From Actinomycetaceae bacterium (GTDB taxonomy: Bacteria; Actinomycetota; Actinomycetes; Actinomycetales; Actinomycetaceae), in the NCBI GenBank assembly GCA_030528145.1, contig JAUMZK010000005.1, forward strand, positions 1 through 64,000: DNA of 64,000 bases. Reading direction: 5' to 3'. Below are positions 37,669 through 47,302 of the stretch, piece by piece. The notes below the pieces were generated by a model, which saw nothing but the letters and a program-made list of their open reading frames with translations, did no database searches and was not told the DNA's origin. Made by a program: the position numbers and the translations under genes. Positions within the stretch are counted from its first letter, which is position 1, and every line of letters begins with the position of its first letter.

Positions 37669-37695
37669 CGGCGTCCCTTACGTATATTGAGCGCG
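37669..37695. repeat. 27-base direct repeat, right copy
   Basis: It matches 36468-36494 in 26 of 27 bases. This copy lies 69 bases upstream of the secreted-peptide gene start. The two repeats are 1201 bases apart and enclose exactly the two-gene locus. Confidence 0.85.
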
Positions 37696-37934
37696 TGGCT
37701 TTACCTGTACCTCGTTAAAGTTACGCCCATAAGTACAGCGCACCACCAGCAGTACCCGTTTCAAAATTAACATTGGATACTACGATCTGTGCTGGCAAGC
37801 GTCACTTTGCCAGCAGTCCGCCTCAAGATTGAAGGCACCAAAGTCGTGAGTGTCGGTTCGCAAGTGGGCAAGTTCGACAATCGGGGTGGTGACCAGGTCG
37901 CCCTCGTACCTTTGCTAACAATTCGTAGCCGTAA

Positions 37935-38393
37935 CTAAACATTTTTAGCAAGGACGGCGTTAGTGTAGGCCGCGTCACGACTAACTTCTTTGCCGACCCA
38001 GGCAGGCAGATCGACAAGGGCGCTGAGCCGGGATTCGTCCTCGTCCTCAATTTCAAGGAGAACCAGGCCGTAATTAGCTCCCGCGAAGACGTCCACCGTC
38101 CACTGACCGGGAGCCAAGGTGAGGAAGTAACGGGTTTTTTGGACGCTAGTGGGGCAAAGTTGCAATATTTCACGCGCTTGCGAAACGGGAATTTCGTATT
38201 CAAATTCGGGGCGCGACAGGCCTTGGCTCCGTCCTTTGATGGTTAGGTAAGCACTTTCTCCCATGATACGTACGCGCACAGTGTGATCCGGTTGTGACGT
38301 CAAGTATCCTTGCGCTATTTCAGCTTGCGAATGTGCGTATTGGCGCCAAGAATTCCCCTCGACTAGGAACTTGCGTTCCACTTCAGTTGCCAT
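37935..38393 (-). CDS. CYTH domain protein (triphosphate tunnel family)
   Basis: The 152-residue protein starts with the ExExK signature (EVERKF). Alternating charged strands follow (HTVRVRIMGESAYLTIKGR, EFEYEIP, TRYFLTLAPGQWTVDVFAG and VLLEIEDEDE), which form the tunnel of CYTH/triphosphate tunnel enzymes acting on inorganic triphosphate, thiamine triphosphate or ATP. The substrate is not evident. It is a single gene. Confidence 0.9.
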   Translation of the reverse strand: MATEVERKFLVEGNSWRQYAHSQAEIAQGYLTSQPDHTVRVRIMGESAYLTIKGRSQGLSRPEFEYEIPVSQAREILQLCPTSVQKTRYFLTLAPGQWTVDVFAGANYGLVLLEIEDEDESRLSALVDLPAWVGKEVSRDAAYTNAVLAKNV

Positions 38394-38444
38394 AGCGCCA
38401 GTTTAGTTCGTGGCACGGAGGACGAAAAAATTTACTCGAAGTAG

Positions 38445-38471
38445 CTTTACAGATTTCATTTAAGTGTAAAG
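38445..38471. promoter_or_regulatory. inverted repeat, possible TetR-family operator
   Basis: CTTTACA and TGTAAAG are separated by 13 bases, right before the flavoprotein gene start (38479). The TetR-type regulator of this operon is a natural candidate. The spacing and location fit autoregulation, but no other copy was found in the window. Confidence 0.45.
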
Positions 38472-38478
38472 TGAAGTT

Positions 38479-40077
38479 ATGACTAACGTTCCACTCCCTC
38501 CAATGACGCACAACCTGTGGGGTACCCCGCAAGAAGAAAAGCCCTTATCGCCCTCGATACAAAAGATGCTGACAAAGATTTTGGGCAAAAACACCAGGCA
38601 AGTTCCCCGCATTCCGGCGGCGAAGGTGCAACTATCCCCGGTGCGGCTAAAAGGCGAGCACCTGGATGCTTTGGCACAAATCGTGGGCACAAAGTACGTA
38701 ACCTGGGACCACGAACAGCGGTTGCGGCGGGCACGCGGCAAGTCCTACCCAGACCTGCTAGATTTTCGCACAACTGCACAAATTGATGCCCCTGATGCGG
38801 TGGTGGCGCCGCGCGATGAAGAAGAAATTTTGGCGCTATTGCAATATTGTTCGCGCATGCGCATTGCCGTGGTTACTTTCGGTGGGGGCACGTCGGTGGT
38901 CGGCGGCATCACTCCCAAATCTGGGGAAATGCAAGCGGTTATCAGCGTGGATATGTGCCGTTTTGACGGTATTGAGGACGTAGATCAGGTTTCCGGTTTG
39001 GTCACATTGGGTGCGGGTTTGTCTGGTCCGGCGGCGGAAATGCTACTTCGCGAGCACGGCTTGCAGTTGGGGCATTTTCCCCAATCCTTCCCATACGCTT
39101 CCATTGGGGGCTTTGCGGCGACGCGCTCTTCGGGGCAAAATTCTGCAGGTTACGGCAGGTTTGACGAAATGGTGAGGGCGCTGACTCTGGTTACGCCGCA
39201 GGGAATAATGCGGGTCGGCGGCGGGGCGCCCGCGTCGGCGGCGGGTCCGGATTTGCGTCAACTGGTGCTGGGCAGCGAAGGCATTTTTGGTATCATCACG
39301 AAAGTGCGCCTGCGCGTCCACCCCATCCCGCAAACTAAGCGTTACGAAGCGTTTTCCTTCCCCACTTTCAAAGCAGGCGTGGCGGCGGTACGCGCGGTTA
39401 CCCAACACGGCACCGGTCCCACTGTCATTCGACTTTCTGACGAGGTCGAATCCGCAGTCAATCTGACTTCCACCGACAAAATTGGACAGACTTCTAAAAA
39501 CGAGGGCGGCTGCCTGTGCCTAACTATGTTCGAGGGCACTTATGAGCACGCCGAATCCCGCCACCGCGAAACCCGCGACTTGCTGCTGAAAATGGGGGGA
39601 ACCTCCCAAGGTGAGGGTCCCGTTCGCAAATGGGAACAAGGGCGTTTCGGCGCACCCGTGCTGCGCGACGCCTTGTTGGACGCTGGCGCTATTTGCGAAA
39701 CCTTAGAAACCGCCACAGACTGGGCGAACGCACTGCATTTACGCCAGGCGGTAGTCGAGGCTTTGGGCAAAAACCTGGGTACGCCCGCCCTCATAATGTG
39801 CCACGTTTCGCACGTCTACCCTACCGGCTGCTCACTGTATTTCACCGTCGTTGCAGGGCAAAGTGACAATCCGCACGACCAGTGGTGGAAAGCCAAAGAA
39901 GCCACCTGTAGCGCCATAACTGCCGCCGGTGGCACCATTTCGCACCACCACGGTGTGGGTACCGACCACCGCCCGTACATGGGGACGGAAGTGGGCGACC
40001 TCGGAATAAAAATGGTGGCAGCCGTAAAGGAAGCCCTGGATCCAGCGGGCATCATGAACCCCGGAAAACTGATTTAG
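38479..40077 (+). CDS. FAD-linked oxidase (alkyl-DHAP synthase-like)
   Basis: The 532-residue flavoprotein has an FAD-binding domain (DAPDAVVAPRDEEEILALLQ; VVTFGGGTSVVGGITP as the nucleotide loop; HFPQSFPYASIGGFAATRSSG). The C-terminal FAD-oxidase domain includes the histidine-rich end GGTISHHHGVGTDHRPY then LDPAGIMNPGKL. These are features of alkylglycerone-phosphate synthase relatives. With a TetR regulator and glpD next to it, the order matches the mycobacterial Rv2251-Rv2250c-glpD1 region (known synteny). It probably works on a glycerol-3-phosphate-derived or hydroxy-acid substrate. Confidence 0.85.
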   Translation: MTNVPLPPMTHNLWGTPQEEKPLSPSIQKMLTKILGKNTRQVPRIPAAKVQLSPVRLKGEHLDALAQIVGTKYVTWDHEQRLRRARGKSYPDLLDFRTTAQIDAPDAVVAPRDEEEILALLQYCSRMRIAVVTFGGGTSVVGGITPKSGEMQAVISVDMCRFDGIEDVDQVSGLVTLGAGLSGPAAEMLLREHGLQLGHFPQSFPYASIGGFAATRSSGQNSAGYGRFDEMVRALTLVTPQGIMRVGGGAPASAAGPDLRQLVLGSEGIFGIITKVRLRVHPIPQTKRYEAFSFPTFKAGVAAVRAVTQHGTGPTVIRLSDEVESAVNLTSTDKIGQTSKNEGGCLCLTMFEGTYEHAESRHRETRDLLLKMGGTSQGEGPVRKWEQGRFGAPVLRDALLDAGAICETLETATDWANALHLRQAVVEALGKNLGTPALIMCHVSHVYPTGCSLYFTVVAGQSDNPHDQWWKAKEATCSAITAAGGTISHHHGVGTDHRPYMGTEVGDLGIKMVAAVKEALDPAGIMNPGKLI

Positions 40078-40095
40078 AAACTGGTATAGGACAAA

Positions 40096-40650
40096 ATGGG
40101 CGGGGAAATAGATCAAATTAACGAACGCATAGTGAAGGCGGCTCGCGCACTCATTTTAGAAGAGGGTCCGAAAATAACCATTACGGACGTCGCAAAAGCA
40201 GCAAAAATCAGCCGTCCCACCGTTTATACACGCTACGAAAACATCGAAAAACTGGTGGCAGAAGTGCTGACACGCGACGTCAGCAGCATTTTGGACAGCG
40301 GGGCAATGCCAACCACGCGCACAGAACTGGTCCAGTTCATCGTGGGCACGACCGCACGTGTCCGCGACAGCCAATTGCTGCAAAAAATTATTGCCACCGA
40401 TCCTACTTTGCTGCTGGAATACCAGTTTTCTCGCCTGGGTCGAACCCAACGCGAAATCATTGAATTCCTGGTTTATCTGCTGCAACACTGCAGCCACACG
40501 CGCCAGGACAATCCCTACCAAATTGCAATGTTCGTCCTCGTCTTAGTGCAAGGCACGGCACTGAGTGCCAAAACTACTGCCGAATTTTTGCCCGAGGGCG
40601 CCTGGGAAAGCGAACTAACTTTGATGCTAGAAAGGTTCTTGCAACCATGA
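40096..40650 (+). CDS. TetR-family regulator
   Basis: The 184 residues open with a TetR DNA-binding domain (RIVKAARALILEEGPKITIT, then DVAKAAKISRPTVYTRYENI), followed by a helical ligand domain with no close known relative. It sits between the flavoprotein and glpD, overlapping the latter by four bases, so all three are one operon. It probably controls the operon from its own product. Confidence 0.88.
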   Translation: MGGEIDQINERIVKAARALILEEGPKITITDVAKAAKISRPTVYTRYENIEKLVAEVLTRDVSSILDSGAMPTTRTELVQFIVGTTARVRDSQLLQKIIATDPTLLLEYQFSRLGRTQREIIEFLVYLLQHCSHTRQDNPYQIAMFVLVLVQGTALSAKTTAEFLPEGAWESELTLMLERFLQP

Positions 40651-42203
40651 ATACGGCACTGAATCAGAGGCGGAGGCGCCTGGAAATAGCACAATTGCAG
40701 GCAGACCCGCACGTGGACTTGCTGGTGGTTGGCGGCGGAATTACCGGGGTGGGGATCGCCTTGGACGCTGCATTGCGGGGGCTGTCGGTTGCCTTGGTAG
40801 AAAAGCACGATTTGGCGTTTGGTACGTCCCGGTTTTCCTCAAAGCTGGCACATGGCGGTTTGCGCTACCTGGCAAAGGGCGAAGTGGACATTGCCTACCA
40901 TTCGGCGTACGAACGCCGCCTCATTATGGAACGCACGGCCCCACATTTGGTGCGACCGTTGGCGCAGGTTACGCCCCTGATTGATGGTTTAAATCTGGAG
41001 CAGAAGGCGCTGACTCGGTTGGGGTATTTAGCGGGGGACGTGTTACGTACCAGTGCCCGCACCAGGCACGGGACTTTGCCGCGCGCCCACTACGTTTCCC
41101 CGGCGCGGGCCCGGCGTTTGTGCCCGCAAATGAACACTGCTGGGCTAAAGGGCGCCTGGGTAAACTATGACGGGCAAATGATTGACGATGCTCGGTTTGT
41201 GGTGGCGGTGGCACGCACAGCGGCGGGCGCGGGTGCCAAAATTTTGACTTATTGCAGCGCGGAAGGGGCGCGTGGTAATGGCGCTACTGTAGTAGATCAC
41301 GAGGGCGGGGCGCAGTTTTGGGTGAACGCGCGGGCGGTCATTAACGCAACAGGAGTGTGGGCTGCCAGCCTAGATAACACTATTTCTATACGTCCGGCGC
41401 GCGGCACTCACCTGGTGTTTTCTGCCCAGTTGTTTGGTAATCCTACGGGTGCGTTAACGGTTCCGTTGCCGGGGTCACTCAGCCGCTATTTGTTCATTTT
41501 GCCCGCTGATAAGGGGCGGTGTTACTTGGGTTTAACGGACGAAGACCAGCCCGGTCCCATTCCAGATGTACCCGCTACGCCAGCCGCAGATGTCGACTTT
41601 TTGTTGAAAAATATTGCGTACGCCTTGAAGCGACCGGTGCGGAGACAAGACATTTTGGGGGCGTTTACGGGGTTACGTCCTCTGATTGCAAATGCGGACA
41701 ATCCGGGCGAAGATTCCACCGCTGATCTGTCGCGCAAACATGCGACGGTGTTTGCGGATTCGGGTTTGGTATCCATTGTGGGTGGCAAGTTCACGGAATA
41801 TCGCCTGATGGCAGAGCAAGCCTTGGACGCAACCCTCAAATTCCACAACTTACCGCCGGGGCAGTGCAGGACGCGCGACTTTGGTTTAGTGGGCTCGCCC
41901 ACGCACCCGCAAACGCGCACAGTCAGCCATAAAGACCTGTTCGACCTGCCAGATAGCCTGGTTGCGCGTTTTGGGCGCGAAGCGGCGCGGGTTGTCGAGG
42001 ACGCCACCATCGCGAATCCCCTTGGGAAAGTTGCCGGACTGGATTTGACGAGGGCGGAGATCCAGTTTGCACTTACCCATGAGGGGGCACTGACAGTAGC
42101 AGATATTTTGGAGCGGCGCACCCGCCTGTCGTTGGTGCCGACCGAAGCTGCGGCCGCGCGCGCAGAAGTCACGGATATTTTCACGGAAGTGATGGGGGAA
42201 TAA
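40647..42203 (+). CDS. glpD: glycerol-3-phosphate dehydrogenase, FAD-dependent
   Basis: The 518-residue enzyme oxidises glycerol-3-phosphate to DHAP at the membrane. It has the N-terminal FAD loop DLLVVGGGITGVGIALDAAL, GTSRFSSKLAHGGLRYL, the substrate region HLVFSAQLF...IFILPADKGRCYLGLTDED and GGKFTEYRLMAEQALD, and the C-terminal DAO domain. It is translationally coupled to the TetR gene and followed by a small open frame. Confidence 0.92.
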   Translation: MNTALNQRRRRLEIAQLQADPHVDLLVVGGGITGVGIALDAALRGLSVALVEKHDLAFGTSRFSSKLAHGGLRYLAKGEVDIAYHSAYERRLIMERTAPHLVRPLAQVTPLIDGLNLEQKALTRLGYLAGDVLRTSARTRHGTLPRAHYVSPARARRLCPQMNTAGLKGAWVNYDGQMIDDARFVVAVARTAAGAGAKILTYCSAEGARGNGATVVDHEGGAQFWVNARAVINATGVWAASLDNTISIRPARGTHLVFSAQLFGNPTGALTVPLPGSLSRYLFILPADKGRCYLGLTDEDQPGPIPDVPATPAADVDFLLKNIAYALKRPVRRQDILGAFTGLRPLIANADNPGEDSTADLSRKHATVFADSGLVSIVGGKFTEYRLMAEQALDATLKFHNLPPGQCRTRDFGLVGSPTHPQTRTVSHKDLFDLPDSLVARFGREAARVVEDATIANPLGKVAGLDLTRAEIQFALTHEGALTVADILERRTRLSLVPTEAAAARAEVTDIFTEVMGE

Positions 42204-42547
42204 TGTTGGGATTTGGAAAAGCAGTGGCGTACCTGCTAGCCCTGGCACAGGCGCGAAAACCAGGACTTTGTGGCAAGGCGTTGCGTTTTGCTACTACGAG
42301 GGCGGGGCGAGGACCTCAGCAGACGTCCGTGAAAGCCCCACCCACCGGAATAGTGGCGGCAAATGTGGCTGCCGGAATAGCGGTACCTTCCGGCAGCGAT
42401 CCTGACTCCAAGCCCAACCGTGGCCGCAGCGACAAACCTAACGCCACGGCCGCTAAGACGGCGGCAACCACAGAATCCGCCCCCAATGAACGCGTAAGTG
42501 GACTGGCGGCGGCCAATGTTGCCGCCAGCGTGCCGGGAGCAAAATAA
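42203..42547 (+). CDS. small Ala/Pro-rich protein of unknown function
   Basis: The 114-residue frame begins at an ATG overlapping the glpD stop by one base (TAATG). The sequence is Ala/Thr/Ser-rich, with an internal near-repeat (IVAANVAAGIAVPSG and LAAANVAASVPGAK). There is no signal peptide or known domain. It could be a real coupled gene or a non-coding run with an open frame. Confidence 0.4.
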   Translation: MLGFGKAVAYLLALAQARKPGLCGKALRFATTRAGRGPQQTSVKAPPTGIVAANVAAGIAVPSGSDPDSKPNRGRSDKPNATAAKTAATTESAPNERVSGLAAANVAASVPGAK

Positions 42548-42633
42548 GAAACCACCAGTCATTGCCCATAAAGTCCCAAGCGTGGGAATGCGCGGGTGCG
42601 ACGTCCTCGAAAAACCTGTAACGCAACCCATTG

Positions 42634-42649
42634 ACTAAAACGGTTTAGT
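42634..42649. promoter_or_regulatory. LacI-type operator of the N-glycan regulon, copy 1
   Basis: ACTAAAACGGTTTAGT (arms ACTAAA/TTTAGT) is identical to the site at 51111-51126 beside the lacI gene. It lies 47 bases before the GH85 start. Confidence 0.8.
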
Positions 42650-42695
42650 GTGCTGGTGTTTACTTGTACGTTTCAACGACGAAAGGACACCGCGC

Positions 42696-45600
42696 ATGAG
42701 CCGACGCAAAGCCTTGCTGGCAGCCAGCGCAGCCGGAACGCTACTGTTTTCGCTAACTATCCCCACCGCCCTCGGCGCGGATTCTGTCCCCAGTTCCGGG
42801 GATGCCAAACTGGGGTCCGCCCAACCGCGAAACATGGGGCACCGGCTTCAAGACGTTCGCGATTTTTCCCCAGAAACAGACCCTTACGCAAATTTTATGC
42901 GCGCGGAAATACCGTTACAGCCGCGGCTCGCACGCAACCCAGGCACCCAAGTTTTCCCAAATTTAGACGGCAAAGCCCAAGTAATGTTGATGCAAGGTGA
43001 TTACGGAAACACATTCTTTGACGAATTTCGGGCAAATAATGACGCCAACCACCACACATTACAGTTTTGGCAATACGCAGACTATTGGAGCCCCTGGCAT
43101 GGGACCGCTTCCATCGGCACCCCAAAAGCACTCTACGACGCGAAAACCAGTATGTGGCAGCGGCGCGGTTTTGAATTTGGCATCGTCGACATCCCCAATG
43201 CTGCCTGGACAAATGCTGCCCACAGGAACGGGGTGAAATCGATAGGAACCATTTATTTTGACCCCGCATTTCGTCCCGCCCTCACGGTGGAAGAAAGTTT
43301 TGAAAAGGACGACAACGGTACTTACAAGGTGGCACAAAAACTGGTAGAAATGGCGAAATTCTACGGTTTTGACGGCTACTTTTTGAACGACGAAGAAACC
43401 AATTTGACCGAGCAACAACTGCGTCCGTTCATGTCCTACCTGACCAGCCACGGATTGTACACGCAGTGGTATACCAACAGTTCGACCCGCTGGGATGACT
43501 CCAAAAAATCATGGCTGGGCGCGAACGGCGAAATCATGAATTCGACGTTTTTCAATTACAACTGGCCGGGTTCAGAAAAGGTTATCGATGCCGCCAAAGC
43601 GGACGGTTACGACCCTTACAGGTCCCTATTTTTCGGTATAGAAGCCAACCAAGGACGCCTAGATAACGCGCACAACACTGCCGCTTCTGTGCCAAATTTG
43701 TTCCAAGCCGAGGGCGACCACTCCCCGCGCGCCTCCGTGGCACTGTTTACCCCCTCGGACTACTACCAGCGCGGATTGGACGACGATTTTCGCGACATCA
43801 GCGACCCGAACAATCCGGTGCATCAGCGCGACGGCTTCCAGTGGATGGTAGATGCTCGCCAACGCCTTTATTTTTCGGGTCCACACAATAACCCGGCCCG
43901 CGCCGGGTTTGACCAGGGCGGAGACATTTCCCAAGTGGCGAAGTCGCCGAAAATGAATTGGGGTGGCGTCGCGGATTTCATTCCCGCACGTTCAGTAATC
44001 AGTGGTAGTGCTTTCCATACCGATTTCAATATCGGGCGGGGATTATCCTGGTGGAATCGCGGGCAAGTAACACGGCCGGAACCGTGGGCGGACATGGATG
44101 CCCAAAGCATTTTACCCACCTGGCAGTGGTGGGTTCAAAGCAAAGACCAAAATTCCACCATTACCGCAGATTGGGACCTGGGCAATACCGAAAAACGCAG
44201 TGATAAAACCGGTAAAGCCACCGTCGCTCCTCCGTTCAAGCCGGTGGGCGCGTATACTGGCGGCTCTTCTCTGGCTATTTACGGACACAGCACCGACACC
44301 AACGTGCTAAAACTATTCAAAACTGACCTGGCGGTAAACACTGGGTCTACCCTGGAAATAGCCGCTATGCCAGTTACTGCCCCGGACACCCCGGTGAACA
44401 TCGTCCTCGGGACCGACAGAGGCGAAAAACAATTGGGCGTGCCGCACGCCGAAGCCGGAAAGTGGGCGGCATCCTCGATAAAGCTGGGGGCGCTGGCAGG
44501 CCATAAAATCACGTGGATAGGGATAAAAATTCCTGCCACTAAAGACTTTCAGTGGAACCTGGGGGGGCTGAGTATCCGTGACGGACGCGCCGCCCCTCAG
44601 GACCCCCAGCACCTGCGGTTAGACCGGGTTTACGAGGACGGACAGGTGGTTTTGCGGTGGAAAGCCGCTGCTTACGGTGACGTGACCGGGTACCGGGTGA
44701 CCGCCGTAGAGGGCGGGCGCGAAACCCACCTGGGCGATGGGTACACCTCGGTGATGTATGTGAAGAAAGCGCCCAACACTGACGTGACTTACCGCGTGCA
44801 AAGCATTGGTAAGGACGGACAGCGCTCTGCTGGTGCCACTGTGAAATTTGCGCAGGCGGGTCTGCCGAAAGCGGTGAAAGTGCGCACCAAAGCAGTGGAC
44901 AAAGTGAGCTTTGCCGGGATTGCCGTCAGCGGCAACGCCCCCTTGCGCGAATTTGCCGACGGCAACCAGAGTTTGGACGTGACCTGGCAGGGCGGGGACG
45001 GCAGTTGTATCGCCCTCGCGAAAATAACCGAATTACCGAAAGATTGGCGGAATGATTTCCGCACGAAAGTGCCGTGCAAAGCGGGCAAAGCGACCATCAA
45101 GATTCCGTTGCGGGACGGTCACAAAGTCGACGTCACGGTGATTCCCGAAGGGACTGAAAACGGGTTGTGGGTGCGCAGCGAAACGGCGGACACGTTGGCG
45201 GCGCCAATGCCCGCCTCGGACTTGAAGATCAAGGACGGCAAGTACCGTTTCTTCAATCCCTCCACGCGCGACTGGTTGGGATTAGAAGTGGCGTTCGTGG
45301 GCACTGACGGCACCGCGCAGCCACTGACGAAGCACCTGCGTGGCGACACTACGCGCCGACAATTCGGAGTGGACCCGCACGGCGACTCCTTAGTGCAATG
45401 GCGGAAGCTGCCTGCCCCCGCCGGAACTTTCCGCACCCGCCTGACGGACACTGCTGGAAACACCACGGTTCAAGATTTTGTTTACGAGGACGGTCGCGTA
45501 CTTTCCGCCAAAGCGCAAGCTGGAAACGACCCGGAAGCGGCACCACCAGCGGCAAAGCCGGAACCAACGCCAAATCCAGATCCGGACCCTGCTCCCAGCC

Positions 45601-45887
45601 CAAATCCAGCACCGCAACCCAGCCCGGAACCAACGCCAAATCCGTCCAACCCGACAAACCCGGCAGCACCACCAGACCATGCGCCTGGGTCCTCGCCCAC
45701 GCTGCGACCAGACCCGCAACCAAACCAAAAACGCGTACACACCCACCCCCACCATCAAGGCAAAAACGGTAGCAGCGTCCTCGTGAATACTGGCACAACT
45801 GCGGCAGTCGCAGCCCTTAGTGGTATCACGCTGTTGGTTGTTGGCGGGGTAATGTTGCATCGACGCAAATTCAGGAAGGAACAGTAA
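42696..45887 (+). CDS. surface GH85 endo-beta-N-acetylglucosaminidase
   Basis: The 1063-residue enzyme cuts between the two core GlcNAc residues of N-glycans. A signal peptide (SRRKALLAASAAGTLLFSLT...ALGA) leads to a GH85 domain (about 60-480). Its key lines are VMLMQGDYGNTFFDEFR, LQFWQYADYWSPWHGTASIG and YGFDGYFLNDEET, where the acid Glu is near 232 with its Asn helper. Galactose-binding and fibronectin-like regions follow. A Pro-rich stretch leads to VLVNTG, a hydrophobic helix and RRKFRK, a sortase-type anchor in which LVNTG stands in for LPxTG. AAAGGA precedes the ATG; the frame open further upstream has no such site. It is coupled to the AGE gene (TAATG). Confidence 0.9.
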   Translation: MSRRKALLAASAAGTLLFSLTIPTALGADSVPSSGDAKLGSAQPRNMGHRLQDVRDFSPETDPYANFMRAEIPLQPRLARNPGTQVFPNLDGKAQVMLMQGDYGNTFFDEFRANNDANHHTLQFWQYADYWSPWHGTASIGTPKALYDAKTSMWQRRGFEFGIVDIPNAAWTNAAHRNGVKSIGTIYFDPAFRPALTVEESFEKDDNGTYKVAQKLVEMAKFYGFDGYFLNDEETNLTEQQLRPFMSYLTSHGLYTQWYTNSSTRWDDSKKSWLGANGEIMNSTFFNYNWPGSEKVIDAAKADGYDPYRSLFFGIEANQGRLDNAHNTAASVPNLFQAEGDHSPRASVALFTPSDYYQRGLDDDFRDISDPNNPVHQRDGFQWMVDARQRLYFSGPHNNPARAGFDQGGDISQVAKSPKMNWGGVADFIPARSVISGSAFHTDFNIGRGLSWWNRGQVTRPEPWADMDAQSILPTWQWWVQSKDQNSTITADWDLGNTEKRSDKTGKATVAPPFKPVGAYTGGSSLAIYGHSTDTNVLKLFKTDLAVNTGSTLEIAAMPVTAPDTPVNIVLGTDRGEKQLGVPHAEAGKWAASSIKLGALAGHKITWIGIKIPATKDFQWNLGGLSIRDGRAAPQDPQHLRLDRVYEDGQVVLRWKAAAYGDVTGYRVTAVEGGRETHLGDGYTSVMYVKKAPNTDVTYRVQSIGKDGQRSAGATVKFAQAGLPKAVKVRTKAVDKVSFAGIAVSGNAPLREFADGNQSLDVTWQGGDGSCIALAKITELPKDWRNDFRTKVPCKAGKATIKIPLRDGHKVDVTVIPEGTENGLWVRSETADTLAAPMPASDLKIKDGKYRFFNPSTRDWLGLEVAFVGTDGTAQPLTKHLRGDTTRRQFGVDPHGDSLVQWRKLPAPAGTFRTRLTDTAGNTTVQDFVYEDGRVLSAKAQAGNDPEAAPPAAKPEPTPNPDPDPAPSPNPAPQPSPEPTPNPSNPTNPAAPPDHAPGSSPTLRPDPQPNQKRVHTHPHHQGKNGSSVLVNTGTTAAVAALSGITLLVVGGVMLHRRKFRKEQ

Positions 45888-47146
45888 TGTTACTTAGCGA
45901 AAGTGAACAAAAGTGGCTCGATGAGGAATTTTGGGCACTTGCACAATTTGCCGAACGGGCGCGTGTCGACGCCGGTTTTTCCACAATGGATGCCAAGGGT
46001 AATGCTGACCAGGCTGCCGGGCTGCAATTGTGGATAAATTGCCGCATGACGCACGTGTTTTGTTTGGCGGCTTTGCGTGGTAACGAGCGCGCTCGGGACT
46101 ACGCCGCGCACGGCATCCGGGTTTTGCGGGAAAACTTTTATGACACCGCCAATGGCGGGTTTTATGATGCGCTGACGTTTGCGGGCGATGCCCCGCTGCG
46201 GGATCGGAAGTTAGCGTACGCGCACGCGTTTGTGCTGTTGGCAGCATCTTCGGGAATGGTGGCGGATATCGAGGGCGCCCGCGAACTTTTCGTCCTCGCC
46301 GAGGACGCCCACGAACGGCATTTTTGGGAACCTGCCTACGGGTTGGTGTGCGAATCTTTCGATGCTTCGTTCACAGAATCTGAAGCGTACCGGGGCGCGA
46401 ACGCAAACATGCACACTTTGGAGGCGTCTTTGGCATGTTTCGATGCCACTGGCAACCCGAAGTGGTTGGCGAAGGCGGCGTCCATCTTGAGCTTCGTTTT
46501 AGAACAAGCGTACAAAATTGGGTGGCGCATCCCCGAGCACTTTGATACGGATTGGCAGCTTTTACCGGACTTTAATCGGGATAATCCCGCTGACCCGTTC
46601 CGTCCGTACGGTTTAACGCCGGGGCATGGGATAGAGTGGGCGCGCCTGGCAGTTAACTTTTGGGCGGCAGCGCAGCGCCTGGTGGGCGAACTGGACGAAG
46701 CGATGGCGGAGTTCTTGGACACTTTGCCGCGCGCCGCGTATTCGCTGTTTATGCAGGCTCTGGAGGACGGTTGGGCGGCTGACGGTGAGCCCGGTTTGGT
46801 TTACACTACCGATTTTTCGGGCGCGCCCGTAGTTCACGAACGTATGCATTGGACTATTTGCGAGGGCGCCGCTACTGCCGCCACTTTGGCTACCTATTCC
46901 GAACAGGCAGGTAGGGATGAAGACGCCGCCAAAATGCGGGAACTTTTCAACATGTTCGTGGGGTACGCCAGGCAATATTTGGTGGAAAAACCGGGGCAGT
47001 GGATTCACGAATTGGACCGCAATAACCATCCTTCTTTTGTGACTTGGCCGGGCAAACCGGACGTGTACCACGGCGCGCAAGCCATGTTGGTACCCACGTT
47101 GCCGTTAACGCCAACGTTCGCCACCGCCCTCGCGAGGCAAAGCTGA
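45887..47146 (+). CDS. AGE-family isomerase/epimerase, probable mannose isomerase
   Basis: The 419-residue protein belongs to the N-acylglucosamine 2-epimerase (alpha/alpha barrel) family. Signature parts are LWINCRMTHVFCLAALRG, NMHTLEASLACFDATG, PYGLTPGHGIEWARLAVNFW and a final GKPDVYHGAQAML. Relatives convert mannose to fructose or GlcNAc to ManNAc; next to glycan-mannose genes, mannose isomerase is the better fit. It overlaps the GH85 gene by one base, with GGAAGGA ahead of the ATG. Confidence 0.85.
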   Translation: MLLSESEQKWLDEEFWALAQFAERARVDAGFSTMDAKGNADQAAGLQLWINCRMTHVFCLAALRGNERARDYAAHGIRVLRENFYDTANGGFYDALTFAGDAPLRDRKLAYAHAFVLLAASSGMVADIEGARELFVLAEDAHERHFWEPAYGLVCESFDASFTESEAYRGANANMHTLEASLACFDATGNPKWLAKAASILSFVLEQAYKIGWRIPEHFDTDWQLLPDFNRDNPADPFRPYGLTPGHGIEWARLAVNFWAAAQRLVGELDEAMAEFLDTLPRAAYSLFMQALEDGWAADGEPGLVYTTDFSGAPVVHERMHWTICEGAATAATLATYSEQAGRDEDAAKMRELFNMFVGYARQYLVEKPGQWIHELDRNNHPSFVTWPGKPDVYHGAQAMLVPTLPLTPTFATALARQS

Positions 47147-47302
47147 GTGAGTAGGTAACGAAAACGATGACAAGTGCCGGTGGGTCTGCTTAACGCAGGC
47201 TCGCCGACGTGAAACTGCGGACCGGACCTCGGGTCACTAAATAAATGAACGCTTACCTACCGCGCGCAAAACGAAATCGAATCAGAACTTGGGAAGAGAA
47301 AT

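Noticed and set aside
37790..37934. short plus-strand frame that reads like a protein end (KIEGTKVVSVGSQVGKFDN)
   Set aside because: No start codon with a ribosome site and a stop shortly upstream; possibly a gene remnant but too short to support.
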